Part shown: positions 8,795 through 17,776 of the stretch, piece after piece
Numbering within the stretch: the stretch's first letter is position 1
Layout of the letters: the number at the start of each line of letters is the position of its first letter
Origin: Algoriphagus aquimarinus
Lineage (GTDB): Bacteria > Bacteroidota > Bacteroidia > Cytophagales > Cyclobacteriaceae
DNA length: 64,000 nt
Direction: 5' to 3'
NCBI RefSeq assembly: GCF_900112005.1
Contig: NZ_FOKK01000017.1
Coordinates: 43,435-107,434 of the forward strand
Made by a program: the position numbers and the translations under genes
Notes under the pieces: model-generated
What the model saw: the letters and a program-made list of their open reading frames with translations, nothing else
What the model was told of the DNA's origin: nothing
Databases searched by the model: none

Positions 8795-10153
8795 ATGATT
8801 GATTTAAGTTCCTTGCAGAACCAAAATGCAAATACTATTGAGAAAGAGTTGGCTTGGTTGCAACAACTTTGGCTATTGAGGGGTAGGATTACTTTTGAAT
8901 TGTCCGAATCGGAAGAATCTTTTGAAAAATTGCTTCCACCTGATATAAGTGATGACCATAGTGCCTATTCAGCACTTATTTCTCAGTTTAAGATGAATTT
9001 TCATGAGCGAATCGTACTCTTGTTAGCTCTGATTCCTCATATCAAGCCGGCGTTTCTTGATATGCTTCAAATAAAGAATCAAAATTATGATCTCCCATTT
9101 ACTGAATTTGGTGGAATAAAAGGTGAAAAGCATAAGGGGATGATTCCTACAGGTGAAACAGCAATGTTTATTTTAGGAGGCACTTCTCTGAATCGTAGAT
9201 TTAATCTACTATACCTTTTTGAGCATGATCACTTTTTTACAGTTAAAAATATTCTTCGCATAGAAAGCTCAATTCCTGGAGAGCCTATGCTTAGTGGTGC
9301 CTTAAGAATAGCAAAGGAATATCAGGTGAAATTAACTACATCGAAAAACTTCACTCCGAATTTTGACGGTGAATTTCCAGCGAAAAGAATTCAAACAAAA
9401 CAGGAGTGGTCTGATCTTATTGTTAACGATTCAGTTCTAGAGGGGATAGCGGAAATTAAGAACTGGTTAAAGTTTGGGACTAGGTTAAAAGATGACTTTA
9501 AGTTTGGAAGAAGAATTAAACCCGGATTTAAAGTCCTATTTACCGGTCCGCCTGGCACCGGGAAAACCATGACAGCAAGTTTACTTGGTAAAACTTGTAA
9601 TATGGAGGTTTATCGCGTCGATCTATCAATGATTGTTTCCAAATTTATTGGGGAAACAGAAAAGAATCTTGCTCGAGTATTTGATCAAGCAACTGATAAA
9701 AATTGGATCTTGTTTTTCGATGAAGCAGATGCTCTATTTGGAAAACGAAGCCAAACTTCGGATTCACATGATCGCTATGCTAATCAAGAGGTTTCATTTT
9801 TACTTCAGCGCATAGAGGATTTTGACGGTTTAGTTATTCTTTGCTCCAATTTCAAGAATAATATTGATGAAGCTTTCTTTAGGCGGTTTCAATTAGTCGT
9901 AAACTTTTCCATTCCTGATAATTCTCAGCGACTTGCACTCTGGCAGACAGCATTGCATGGGGAATTTAAATATGATACTCAGGTTGATTTGGAAGACCTT
10001 AGTGAAAAACATGAGCTAACTGCGGCAGAAATCATCAATGTGTTACGATACTGCCTATTAAAGTCATTGGAAAGAAATGATAATACAGTATCCAACACCG
10101 ACTTGAAAAATGGGATAAAAATTGAGAAAATGAAGGAAGGAAAAATTTTATAA
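8795..10153 (+). CDS. AAA+ ATPase of the contractile injection system (Afp15-like)
   Basis: A 452-residue cytoplasmic ATPase. Residues 1-200 form a cluster-specific N-terminal domain. The AAA+ module follows, with Walker A GPPGTGKT at 251-258, Walker B ILFFDEAD from residue 305, a sensor-1 region (LVILCSNFKNN) and arginine-finger residues in DEAFFRRF. ATPases of this kind (Afp15/Pvc15) are conserved in extracellular contractile injection systems and are thought to assist cargo loading or particle assembly. Its position directly after the DUF4157 gene agrees with a role in handling that cargo. The 3' end overlaps the oppositely oriented gene at 10148-10516 by six bases. Confidence 0.93.
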   Translation: MIDLSSLQNQNANTIEKELAWLQQLWLLRGRITFELSESEESFEKLLPPDISDDHSAYSALISQFKMNFHERIVLLLALIPHIKPAFLDMLQIKNQNYDLPFTEFGGIKGEKHKGMIPTGETAMFILGGTSLNRRFNLLYLFEHDHFFTVKNILRIESSIPGEPMLSGALRIAKEYQVKLTTSKNFTPNFDGEFPAKRIQTKQEWSDLIVNDSVLEGIAEIKNWLKFGTRLKDDFKFGRRIKPGFKVLFTGPPGTGKTMTASLLGKTCNMEVYRVDLSMIVSKFIGETEKNLARVFDQATDKNWILFFDEADALFGKRSQTSDSHDRYANQEVSFLLQRIEDFDGLVILCSNFKNNIDEAFFRRFQLVVNFSIPDNSQRLALWQTALHGEFKYDTQVDLEDLSEKHELTAAEIINVLRYCLLKSLERNDNTVSNTDLKNGIKIEKMKEGKIL

Positions 10154-10516
10154 GGATAATTTAGTTATCTTTGCCTCAGGAAAATATTCTATGATTATCT
10201 CCTCTTCTTTTTGGTTATTTTTAGTTTGAAGATCATCTATTATGAGCAGTAAAGCATTTATTTCAGCGTCTTTTTGTGTTAATGAAATTGCCATCAACGC
10301 AAGTTGAGATTTTTCATCGTCCAATTCCCTTTGAAGATTTTGATCTTTTTCTTTCAACAACTGCAGTTGTTTTTGGAATGTTGAAAGGTCGTGCTCTCTG
10401 TGTGATTGATTATGATCGAGAAAATTTATTTTCTTGGTAAAAAAGGATCTCATCAAAAATATTATTACAACAAGCAGAAATAATAGGATAAACAGCAGAT
10501 AATAATAGGTATTCAT
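10148..10516 (-). CDS. Small membrane-anchored coiled-coil protein, unknown function
   Basis: A 122-residue protein on the opposite strand inside the injection cluster. The first ~25 residues are one strong transmembrane segment (YYYLLFILLFLLVVIIFL). Residues about 35-105 are charged with heptad-like leucines (FQKQLQLLKEKDQNLQRELD), indicating a coiled coil that probably faces the cytoplasm. No enzymatic motif. It converges on the ATPase gene with a six-base overlap of their 3' ends, so the two transcripts are complementary at their ends. I do not recognise the family. A membrane tether for particle assembly is possible but unsupported beyond position. Confidence 0.6.
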   Translation of the reverse strand: MNTYYYLLFILLFLLVVIIFLMRSFFTKKINFLDHNQSHREHDLSTFQKQLQLLKEKDQNLQRELDDEKSQLALMAISLTQKDAEINALLLIIDDLQTKNNQKEEEIIIEYFPEAKITKLSL

Positions 10517-10678
10517 AATGGTATTTAATAGGTGTTAAAAATTTTAATTATCAGTATATAATATTTAAAAATATTAGAGGAATACTTCTTGTATTATAAA
10601 GGATTTTTTTTTAATATTCAAGTACAGTTTTTAATGATTACCATTTTTCGTAGTCAAAATTTTTATTTTAATATTTTT

Positions 10679-11251
10679 ATGATTGACGCAGTACTAATTC
10701 ACCTTCGTGATTCCTTGAATCAGTATTTTAAAAATCTACATGGATTTGACGAACATACTGTCGTAATTTCAAATATTGTAGATCAAAATGGAGCTTCATG
10801 GTTGGAGGTAGAGAATAAAATAGTGATTTCTCTATTGTCAATAGGTGAGGAGCCTTCTATGAAGAATAATTCATCACGGGTTGGGGCCTTTGATGGATCT
10901 GGATTTCAAAGTAAAAACTCGATTTTGTATTTAAACATGCACGTCATGTTTTGTGTGAATTTTAGAAATAAAAAATATCTTGAAGGTCTTAATTTTCTTT
11001 CACATATTATTAGTTTTTATCATAGAAATAGATTAATAGAATCTCGAAGCATTCCTGGTTTTTCGAAAAAAATGCAAAAAATCTCCATGGAATTATGCAC
11101 TTTTTCCTATGATAATATGAGTCATATATGGTCCTCAATAGGGGCAAAGTTAATGCCTTCATCTATATATAAGATCAGTTTGATTCCAATAGACGACAGT
11201 CCAATGACAGGATATACTCCTGCTATAAAATCATCAGGGGAAATTAAATAA
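10679..11251 (+). CDS. Tail terminator / cap protein, DUF4255 (Afp16/Pvc16-like)
   Basis: A 190-residue protein when started at the ATG at 10679 (MIDAVLIHLRDSLNQYF), which matches the usual N-terminus of the DUF4255/Pvc16_N family. An upstream in-frame ATG at 10589 would add 30 residues rich in Phe and Ile that fit no family member. Conserved-looking features are the N-terminal helix, the VVISNIVDQNG strand, and LNMHVMFCVNFRNKKYLEGL in the middle. Afp16 homologues end tube and sheath polymerisation and set the top of the particle. The gene is visibly richer in A+T than the sheath and tube genes that follow. It opens the long same-strand run of structural genes. Confidence 0.85.
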   Translation: MIDAVLIHLRDSLNQYFKNLHGFDEHTVVISNIVDQNGASWLEVENKIVISLLSIGEEPSMKNNSSRVGAFDGSGFQSKNSILYLNMHVMFCVNFRNKKYLEGLNFLSHIISFYHRNRLIESRSIPGFSKKMQKISMELCTFSYDNMSHIWSSIGAKLMPSSIYKISLIPIDDSPMTGYTPAIKSSGEIK

Positions 11252-11260
11252 TAAGGAATT

Positions 11261-12244
11261 TTGAATCAGGTTTTTCAACATATAGCAACGGTAAGCTTTC
11301 AGCATGAATTTTTTCCTGAATCAGGTTTTTCAGGATTTGAAATCACTGTATCTCCAGAGAGTGAGCGTAGATTTTTAAATCTCCAGTTTCATATAAAGAG
11401 ATATAATACAGGTTTTTATATTTTCAGTTCTTCTCCAGAATTGGCAGTTAATGAAATTTCTCCAATTCATTTTCATATCAATTTTAAAGATTCTTTTTTC
11501 TGGAATTATACTGATTTGAAAAGTACTATGCAGCGAAATCATGTGTTGTTTTTAGATAATTCTATTGATGAAAAATCACCCTATTTTATGGGTATAAATA
11601 CAACCTTTACTTCTTCTCAATTTATTTTTCTTAATATAAATGATCTGAAAAATGTATCAAAATACGTAGGAGCTGCTTTGCAAATTAAGAACTCAGCAGG
11701 TGAGATATTTCCCTATCCAGAATCACTTGGCTATGGATCAGGATTTTTTGAAGAAGGTTTTTTTTCAACTGTTTCAAAAAGTGATTTTTTTCCTTTTTAC
11801 CATATTAATGGGAATTCATTTAAAACCCCAGATATGATTTTATCATTTTCTCCCGAAATACTTTATCACAAAACTTTGAATGCTAAACCATTAAATTATT
11901 CACTTCAATTTACAGCTAAAAAGACCTTTTGGAAATATATTCTAGTAGATAAGGTTTATGAGAATTTCCAGAAATTGAGTGTAATTGACTTGACAAATAC
12001 TGATGTTATTTTTTCTAAATCCGAAATCCAAATTTCTCCTAATATAAAAGCAACATGCTTTGTGTCTAATCAAGCTTTGTCTTTTTGTGGAGAAGATAAT
12101 AGGCGTTTTCAGCTGGTAGATCAATCTAACACTACGTCAAAAAAAAGTAAGATAATTTTAAAAAGCTTACCTCTTGCTACCGCTGAGATGCTACACGCTA
12201 CAGAAAATGAGTCCGAATTCGATTCTTCGCATATTTTTATTTAA
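11261..12244 (+). CDS. Unrecognised eCIS-cluster protein between tail terminator and sheath
   Basis: A 327-residue protein of unknown family. The only good start is TTG at 11261 (9 bases after the previous stop, with AAGGAA just before it); an ATT at 11258 is the only other upstream codon before an in-frame stop, and the first internal Met is far inside. No signal peptide or transmembrane segment. It is Phe- and Ser-rich with alternating hydrophobic residues that suggest beta structure (FSGFEITVSPESERRFLNLQ). It lies between the Afp16-like gene and the sheath, separated by 9 and 29 bases, so it is most likely a structural or assembly part of the particle. Cap or cap-adaptor roles are plausible guesses. 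Base composition is noticeably A+T-rich, like its upstream neighbour. Confidence 0.65.
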   Translation: MNQVFQHIATVSFQHEFFPESGFSGFEITVSPESERRFLNLQFHIKRYNTGFYIFSSSPELAVNEISPIHFHINFKDSFFWNYTDLKSTMQRNHVLFLDNSIDEKSPYFMGINTTFTSSQFIFLNINDLKNVSKYVGAALQIKNSAGEIFPYPESLGYGSGFFEEGFFSTVSKSDFFPFYHINGNSFKTPDMILSFSPEILYHKTLNAKPLNYSLQFTAKKTFWKYILVDKVYENFQKLSVIDLTNTDVIFSKSEIQISPNIKATCFVSNQALSFCGEDNRRFQLVDQSNTTSKKSKIILKSLPLATAEMLHATENESEFDSSHIFI

Positions 12245-12273
12245 CCAGTTTTAATCTTTAAACAATTTATTTC

Positions 12274-13860
12274 ATGGCACAAAATCTCATGACTCCAGGA
12301 GTCTACATTGAAGAGAAAAATGGGTTTCCAGGTTCTGTAGTGGAAGTTGCTACTGCTATTCCGGCTTTTATCGGTTATACGCAAAAAGCCTCAAGAAACG
12401 GGAAATCATTACTTAATCAGCCTACTCGGGTAACCTCATTTGCTGATTATTTAGCACTGTTTGGTGGAGCATTTGCTCCTAAGTTCACACTTTCTGATCC
12501 TGCTTCGGGTGATAGAAATCTGGTTTCAATCAACGGAGCAGAGAAAAACGTTGCTTACAAAACAGACAACATCTTTTACTTGTATAGTAGCATTCGTTTA
12601 TTTTATTCTAATGGGGGAGGTACCTGTTATATCGTTTCAGTAGGGACCTACGCAAACAAGGAAAGTCTTCCAATTGTCAAAGAAGAACTGCTAGGTACAT
12701 CTAGAGATGCCAATGATAAAATTATAGAAGGAGGGCTTGCAAAACTGGCCAAAGAGTTAGAACCTACTATGGTGGTTATTCCAGACGCGGTACATCTTGG
12801 AGAGGATGCGTATGAAGTTTATAAACAAGTCCTTGCGCACTGTGTGAAAATGCAAAGTAGATTCGGCATTTTTGATCTTTTTGACGGGTACAATGCTCGT
12901 GAAATGGATGTTAATAACGTCAATGTTTTCCGTGAAAAAATTGGTTCAGAATACCTCAGTTACGCTGCTGCCTATTATCCATGGTTAGAAACCAATATTG
13001 TTTCTAAATCGGAGGTTACCTTCAAAAATCTTGATGAATCGATAGATCTAACGGCAATACTCCCAGAAGCTCGGGCTGTTGATCTTGTAAGCAAATTTCC
13101 AAAAACAGAAGATGAGTTCAAGGCTAAACTTATAGCTGACAAACCTAACCTTAGTGATGAGGAAGTAGTACTTGAATTGCCTAAATACATAGCAAATCAA
13201 GAGAACAATTATCATTTGGGCTTGATAGCTACTAGTCCTACTTATTCTACTCTTTTGGATGAGATTCGTGCAACTATGAATCTTTTGCCTACTGCCGGAG
13301 CTATGGCTGGAATCTACACTATGGTAGATAATAGTAGAGGTGTATGGAAAGCCCCTGCAAACATCAGCTTAAATGCAGTAGTGAAGCCATCAGTTAATAT
13401 TACCCATGATCAGCAAGAGGATCTAAATGTCAATGCACTTTCAGGAAAGTCTATCAATGCTATTAGGACTTTTCCGGGTGTAGGTACGCTAGTTTGGGGA
13501 GGCAGAACGCTGGATGGCAATAGTCTGGATTGGAAATATATCAATGTAAGAAGGACTATTATCATGTTGGAGCAATCCATCAAGCTGGCTTTAAGAGCCT
13601 ATGTCTTTGAACCAAATGATGCCAATACTTGGGTAACGGTGAAAAGCATGGTTAATAATTTTCTTACGGAGAAATGGAAACAAGGTGCATTGGCAGGAGC
13701 ATCCACCGATGATGCCTTCGATGTTCAGATCGGCTTGGGTACTACAATGACAGCATTGGATATTCTAGAAGGTAAAATGTTGATTTCAGTCAAATTGGCG
13801 ATTGTAAGGCCTGCTGAATTCATCGTAGTGACATTTGAACAACAAATGCAAAAATCATAA
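12274..13860 (+). CDS. Contractile tail sheath protein (Afp2/3/4-like)
   Basis: A 528-residue sheath subunit. The N-terminus TPGVYIEEKNGFPGSVVEVA, leading into TAIPAFIGYTQKA, is the standard sheath opening. The C-terminal third carries the conserved sheath core: GVGTLVWGGRTLDGNSLDWK, then YINVRRTIIMLEQSIK and a final VKLAIVRPAEFIVVTFEQQ strand. Sheath subunits polymerise around the tube and contract to drive it through the target envelope. Afp-type systems usually encode two or three sheath paralogs; only this one is present here. It follows the unknown 327-aa gene by 29 bases and precedes the first tube gene by 37. Confidence 0.96.
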   Translation: MAQNLMTPGVYIEEKNGFPGSVVEVATAIPAFIGYTQKASRNGKSLLNQPTRVTSFADYLALFGGAFAPKFTLSDPASGDRNLVSINGAEKNVAYKTDNIFYLYSSIRLFYSNGGGTCYIVSVGTYANKESLPIVKEELLGTSRDANDKIIEGGLAKLAKELEPTMVVIPDAVHLGEDAYEVYKQVLAHCVKMQSRFGIFDLFDGYNAREMDVNNVNVFREKIGSEYLSYAAAYYPWLETNIVSKSEVTFKNLDESIDLTAILPEARAVDLVSKFPKTEDEFKAKLIADKPNLSDEEVVLELPKYIANQENNYHLGLIATSPTYSTLLDEIRATMNLLPTAGAMAGIYTMVDNSRGVWKAPANISLNAVVKPSVNITHDQQEDLNVNALSGKSINAIRTFPGVGTLVWGGRTLDGNSLDWKYINVRRTIIMLEQSIKLALRAYVFEPNDANTWVTVKSMVNNFLTEKWKQGALAGASTDDAFDVQIGLGTTMTALDILEGKMLISVKLAIVRPAEFIVVTFEQQMQKS

Positions 13861-13897
13861 CTAAATCATTTTAACAACACTTTTAATTTAAATAATC

Positions 13898-14353
13898 ATG
13901 GCAGGAGAAGCACAAGACAATGTATGGCCATTACCTAAGTTTTATTTTCAGGTAGATTGGGGAAGTAGTAATACGAATTTGTCTTTCCAAGAGATCAGTG
14001 GTTTAGAGACTGAAACTCAACCAATAGAATACAGGCATGGAAACAGTCCCGTTTTTTCCACGATTAACATGCCCGGAATAGTCAAAAACGGCAAAGTGAC
14101 TATGAAAAAAGGAGTTTTTGTAAAAGACAACAACTTTTTTGATTGGTATAGCAAGATCAAAATGAACACCATAGAACGGCAGACTGTAGTAATTAAACTT
14201 CTGGACGAATCCGGTGCTCCAACGATGACCTGGCAATTAAATAATGCTTGGCCGACAAAGATCAGCTCTACAGACCTCAAGTCAGAGGGGAATGAAGTGG
14301 CAATTGAGAGTATTGAGATATCTCATGAGGGACTTGTGATAGCTAATAGCTAA
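13898..14353 (+). CDS. Inner tube protein (Afp1-like, gp19 family)
   Basis: A 151-residue phage T4 gp19-like tube subunit. Family features are PLPKFYFQVDWGSSNTNLSF, QEISGLETETQPIEYRHGN (the FxExxGLExE-type motif), the MKKGVF strand, and the C-terminal AIESIEISHEGL. Subunits stack as hexameric rings forming the tube that carries cargo and is enclosed by the sheath. It is the first of two adjacent tube paralogs and the more typical one, so it is probably the bulk tube subunit. Five bases separate it from the next gene. Confidence 0.94.
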   Translation: MAGEAQDNVWPLPKFYFQVDWGSSNTNLSFQEISGLETETQPIEYRHGNSPVFSTINMPGIVKNGKVTMKKGVFVKDNNFFDWYSKIKMNTIERQTVVIKLLDESGAPTMTWQLNNAWPTKISSTDLKSEGNEVAIESIEISHEGLVIANS

Positions 14354-14358
14354 TCAGA

Positions 14359-14814
14359 ATGGACTACGGTTTTTTTAAGGATGACTATGCTCCACCTACT
14401 GCTTTCTATTTCAATGTCAAGTTTTTCAAGCTTACCGAAATGGATAGCAGTTTTCAGGAGGTCTCCGGCCTTAAAGTCTCAGTAAAAGTTACAGAAAAGA
14501 AGGAAGGTGGAGATAATGACAATGTTCATTATCTCCCTAACCCTCCAGTATATTCTGATCTAGTATTGAAAAGGTGCTTGCTTCCCAATTCTCAACTTAC
14601 TGAATGGTGCACCGATGCACTTGAGCGCTTCAAATTTGATCCATTGGACTTACAGATTATCCTTTTGGGACCTGATAGGGAAAATATGGCCTCTTGGACA
14701 GTGTCGAATGCATATCCAATTTCTTGGGAACTGTCCACGCTGAACAGTACTAAAAACGAATTGGTCATTGAAACACTTACACTGAAGTATAACAAATTTG
14801 TAAAAGATACTTAA
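14359..14814 (+). CDS. Second tube protein, likely baseplate-proximal initiator (Afp5-like)
   Basis: A 151-residue paralog of the preceding tube gene, with the same layout: PTAFYFNVKFFKLTEMDSSF, QEVSGLKVSVKVTEKKEGGD, LVLKRCLL, and a C-terminal LVIETLTLKYNKF. It diverges in the middle and has a charged, longer loop (EKKEGGDNDNVHYLPNP). In Afp/PVC particles a divergent tube paralog forms the ring joining the tube to the spike and baseplate. That role fits its position just before the DUF5908, LysM and VgrG genes. Confidence 0.88.
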   Translation: MDYGFFKDDYAPPTAFYFNVKFFKLTEMDSSFQEVSGLKVSVKVTEKKEGGDNDNVHYLPNPPVYSDLVLKRCLLPNSQLTEWCTDALERFKFDPLDLQIILLGPDRENMASWTVSNAYPISWELSTLNSTKNELVIETLTLKYNKFVKDT

Positions 14815-14817
14815 GGT

Positions 14818-15000
14818 ATGACGCTAATAATTAAAGAATTAACCATAAGAGGCGAGGTGATTGGTGATGATACTTCCTCTAATAAAGGCAAGTTTTCCGA
14901 CGCTGAACTTTTGATTTTGATGGAGGCAATCAAGAAAGAAATAAGGGAAGAATGCATTGAAAAATTTCATGAGTTAGTCGATAAGCATTTGATAAGATAA
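14818..15000 (+). CDS. DUF5908-family small protein
   Basis: A 60-residue protein with the DUF5908 pattern: N-terminal MTLIIKELTIRGEVIGDD followed by a helical C-terminal part (ELLILMEAIKKEIREECIEK). Such short genes sit between tube and LysM-adaptor genes in Bacteroidota injection clusters. Function is not established. The three-base gap to the upstream stop and one-base gap to the next ATG show tight translational coupling, which supports it as a real gene despite its size. Confidence 0.8.
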   Translation: MTLIIKELTIRGEVIGDDTSSNKGKFSDAELLILMEAIKKEIREECIEKFHELVDKHLIR

Positions 15001-15001
15001 G

Positions 15002-15664
15002 ATGGAAAGTGGGAAACTGACCAAAATGAAAGTGATTGGATACAAGGAGTCTGATTATTCGGCAGAAATTGGCGAATATGAGGTTCTTGTGAATCCTGAT
15101 AACTATAAGGATAAAGCGGAATTACGATACAGTTCGAATTCTTCACCTATTGGGACTTCCATGGAATCTGTGAAATTTCGAGGTGCTGGTGCCCACGAAT
15201 TTGAGATTAATTTTTTCTTTGATGGGACAGGAGTGATGACCAAACAAAAAGTTGATGATCAGATCAATCAATTAAAAAGTTTGATTTTCACTTATAATGG
15301 GGATATACACGAACCAAACTATGTAAAGATATTTTGGGGAACGCAGTTCCTGTTTCAGGGTAGATTGAAGACTTGGCAGCCTACCTACACCATGATGGAT
15401 CCAGACGGCACTCCGCTGAGAGCTGAGATTGCCTGTGTTTTTATTTATTCCATTACCCCAAAGAAAAAAGCACTATTAGAGAATAAGAACTCTTCCGACC
15501 TCACGCATATCAGAGAGGTAAAGATGGGTGATCACTTACCTGCCATGTGCTATAAGATCTATGGAGAAAGTAAATATTATATACAGGTAGCACGCTACAA
15601 TGGGATTAGTAATTTCCGAAGCATTTTACCTGGTGATCAAATTATTTTCCCACCTATTATTTAG
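15002..15664 (+). CDS. LysM-containing tube/baseplate adaptor (Afp7-like)
   Basis: A 220-residue protein. Residues 1-160 match the contractile-system tube-adaptor N-terminal domain (EVLVNPDNYKDKAELRYSS, FEINFFFDGTG, VKIFWGTQFLFQGRLKTW). The last ~50 residues are a LysM-type domain (MGDHLPAMCYKIYGESKYY, then ILPGDQIIFPP). Afp7/Pvc7 bridges the tube initiator and the spike hub in the baseplate, and its LysM fold serves protein contacts rather than peptidoglycan binding. It starts one base after the DUF5908 stop and ends three bases before the VgrG-like gene. Confidence 0.92.
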   Translation: MESGKLTKMKVIGYKESDYSAEIGEYEVLVNPDNYKDKAELRYSSNSSPIGTSMESVKFRGAGAHEFEINFFFDGTGVMTKQKVDDQINQLKSLIFTYNGDIHEPNYVKIFWGTQFLFQGRLKTWQPTYTMMDPDGTPLRAEIACVFIYSITPKKKALLENKNSSDLTHIREVKMGDHLPAMCYKIYGESKYYIQVARYNGISNFRSILPGDQIIFPPII

Positions 15665-15667
15665 TCT

Positions 15668-17464
15668 ATGATCAAACTAGAGGAAAATCCAGATGTACTT
15701 AGTTTCGAGATTTCGGTCAATGGACAGGTGTTGGATAGTACCGTAGAAATCATTTCGATTCAAATTGAACAAGAGCTAAATCGTATCTCTTCAGCAATGA
15801 TTAGAATTTCGGATGGGGGGGCTTTTGGTGTTTCTAACGAGTTATTCTCCAATAGCGACGGAGAAGATTTTGTTCCTGGAAATGATATTGAAATAAGTCT
15901 TGGTTACGGAGACAAGAGAAAATCTGTATTTAAAGGTATTGTGCTAAGTCAGCGTTTGATGGTGAAAAAATCAACTTCATATCTTCAGATTCTATGCAAA
16001 GACAAAGCCTTTCTTCTGACTAAATCTAGATCAAATATGATTATGGATTCAAGTTCAGATGATGAATTGTTCAAGTCATTGGCTAGTAAAGCTGGAGTTT
16101 CAATTGAATCAGCGTCTGCCGAAAAGTTACTATATCCATTAGTTCAACATAATTCAACTGATTGGGATTACTTAGTGATCAGATCTGAAATTAGTAACTT
16201 CTACGTAGTCACAGATAGTAATAAGTTAGTCATCAAAAAATTTGATTTCAGTGAATCTGCGGTTGCAAATCTTTCGGCCGATAGCGTCGCAATTGAAGTG
16301 GACTTAGATCTAAATGGGGAGAATCTCTATTCTGATTTTGAATTTAATGCTTGGGATAGTTCTAGCCAAGAGATCATCCAGAACAAAGGGGGGTTAGCTG
16401 ACGGGATTTCTCAAGGGAATCTTTCTGCGGTCAAGATAGCATCTGACCTAAATATGCCTGCTATGAATAAGTATGCTTCCGCCGAACTCGTTCAATCGGA
16501 GTTAGTAGCATACACCAATAGCTGGATCAGTAAGACAATGCTATCCAAAATCCAGGGGAAAATTAAAGTTCCTGGAACGTCAAGTGTAAAAGTGGGTGAG
16601 CTCATCGAATTAAGTAATTTTTCAAAGAGGTTCAATGGGAAAGCTTTTGTCTCAAAAATCATAAACCAAGTAGAAGAGGGAAGTTGGTTGACTACCTTAT
16701 TTCTTGGAATGAATTCTAGATGGCATTCTTCTCTTCCAGATATTGAAGATGATGACGCAATCGGGCTATTACCTGCGGCAAGAGGAATGCAAATCGGAAA
16801 AGTAAAAAAGATCGATGCAGATCCTAGTGACTCATTCAGGGTACAAGTGGAGCTTCCTACTTCTTCCAATGCAGATCAGAAAAACACCATTTGGGCAAGA
16901 ATAGCTTTTCCCTATGCTTCATCAGATGCCGGATTCTTCTTTTTCCCTGAAATTGGAGATGAAGTATTGATCAGCTTTCTCGGGAATGATCCTCGTTTTC
17001 CTGTGATTACCGGTAGTCTATATTCTCCTAAGAATGTACCAAAACATACGCCTTCGGAAAAAAATGAATTCAAATCTATTTTTTCCAAATCGGGTATTTC
17101 TATCACGTTTGATGATGATAAAAAGATTCTGACCGCCGAGACTCCCGGTGGACATTCAGCAGTATTCAGTGACGACGACAAGTCGATAACATTAAAGGAT
17201 AGTAATGGGAATGAATTTGTACTAAATGACAGTGGCGTAAAAATTTCCAGTGTTAAAGATATTACACTAGATGCTCAAGGTTCTGTGAGTATCAGTGCTA
17301 ATCAAGATATTAAGCTCTCTGCCAGTGGGGGAGACCTAAAAGGGGAAGGATTAAATGTCGAGATGTCGGGTCAGATTGGATTTAAAGGAAAAGGATCAGC
17401 AACAGCTGAATTATCAGCCTCAGGTCAAACGACTGTAAAAGGCTCAATAGTCATGATAAATTAA
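15668..17464 (+). CDS. VgrG-like spike hub protein (Afp8-like)
   Basis: A 598-residue spike. The N-terminal part (1-350) matches gp27-like hub domains (ISIQIEQELNRISSAMIRIS, DIEISLGYGDKRKSVFKGIV). A gp5-type OB fold follows at about 360-455 (ARGMQIGKVKKIDADPSDSF, FPEIGDEVLISFLGNDPRFP). The C-terminal part is repetitive and glycine/serine-rich (EFVLNDSGVKISSVKDI, QDIKLSASGG), as expected for a triple-stranded beta-helix. It forms the trimeric spike beneath the tube and would carry the PAAR tip encoded seven bases downstream. No extra enzymatic domain is fused at the C-terminus. Confidence 0.95.
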   Translation: MIKLEENPDVLSFEISVNGQVLDSTVEIISIQIEQELNRISSAMIRISDGGAFGVSNELFSNSDGEDFVPGNDIEISLGYGDKRKSVFKGIVLSQRLMVKKSTSYLQILCKDKAFLLTKSRSNMIMDSSSDDELFKSLASKAGVSIESASAEKLLYPLVQHNSTDWDYLVIRSEISNFYVVTDSNKLVIKKFDFSESAVANLSADSVAIEVDLDLNGENLYSDFEFNAWDSSSQEIIQNKGGLADGISQGNLSAVKIASDLNMPAMNKYASAELVQSELVAYTNSWISKTMLSKIQGKIKVPGTSSVKVGELIELSNFSKRFNGKAFVSKIINQVEEGSWLTTLFLGMNSRWHSSLPDIEDDDAIGLLPAARGMQIGKVKKIDADPSDSFRVQVELPTSSNADQKNTIWARIAFPYASSDAGFFFFPEIGDEVLISFLGNDPRFPVITGSLYSPKNVPKHTPSEKNEFKSIFSKSGISITFDDDKKILTAETPGGHSAVFSDDDKSITLKDSNGNEFVLNDSGVKISSVKDITLDAQGSVSISANQDIKLSASGGDLKGEGLNVEMSGQIGFKGKGSATAELSASGQTTVKGSIVMIN

Positions 17465-17471
17465 AGAAAAT

Positions 17472-17771
17472 ATGCCTCCAGCAGCCAGACTTACAGATAT
17501 GCATACTTGTCCCATGTTAACACCAGGATTGCCACCTATTCCTCATGTGGGCGGGCCAATAGTAGGGCCTGGTGCTCCTACGGTTTTGATAGGTAGTCTT
17601 CCTGCAGCCAAAGTGGGTGATATGCTAGTATGCGTAGGCCCTCCCGATTCTATAGTTAAGGGATCAGCCACAGTAATGATCATGGGAATGCCAGCAGCCA
17701 GAATGGGAGACTCTACTGCGCACGGTGGGTCTATTATTTTAGGCTGCCCTACAGTTATTATAGGAGGTTAA
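17472..17771 (+). CDS. PAAR-domain spike tip protein (Afp10-like)
   Basis: A 99-residue protein that is almost entirely PAAR domain: PPAARLTDMHTCP at the start, SLPAAKVGDMLVCVGPP in the middle, and GMPAARMGDSTAHGGSI near the end. Candidate zinc ligands are His11, Cys13, Cys54 or nearby, His84 and Cys91. PAAR proteins sharpen the tip of the VgrG trimer and can carry cargo, but there is no room here for a toxin extension. It lies between the spike and gp25 genes with gaps of 7 and 5 bases. Confidence 0.95.
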   Translation: MPPAARLTDMHTCPMLTPGLPPIPHVGGPIVGPGAPTVLIGSLPAAKVGDMLVCVGPPDSIVKGSATVMIMGMPAARMGDSTAHGGSIILGCPTVIIGG

Positions 17772-17776
17772 ATTAG

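Noticed and set aside
10166..10173. TATCTTTG, a match to the Bacteroidota -7 promoter box
   Set aside because: It lies within the 3' end of the minus-strand coiled-coil gene, with no good -33 element and no gene suitably placed downstream.
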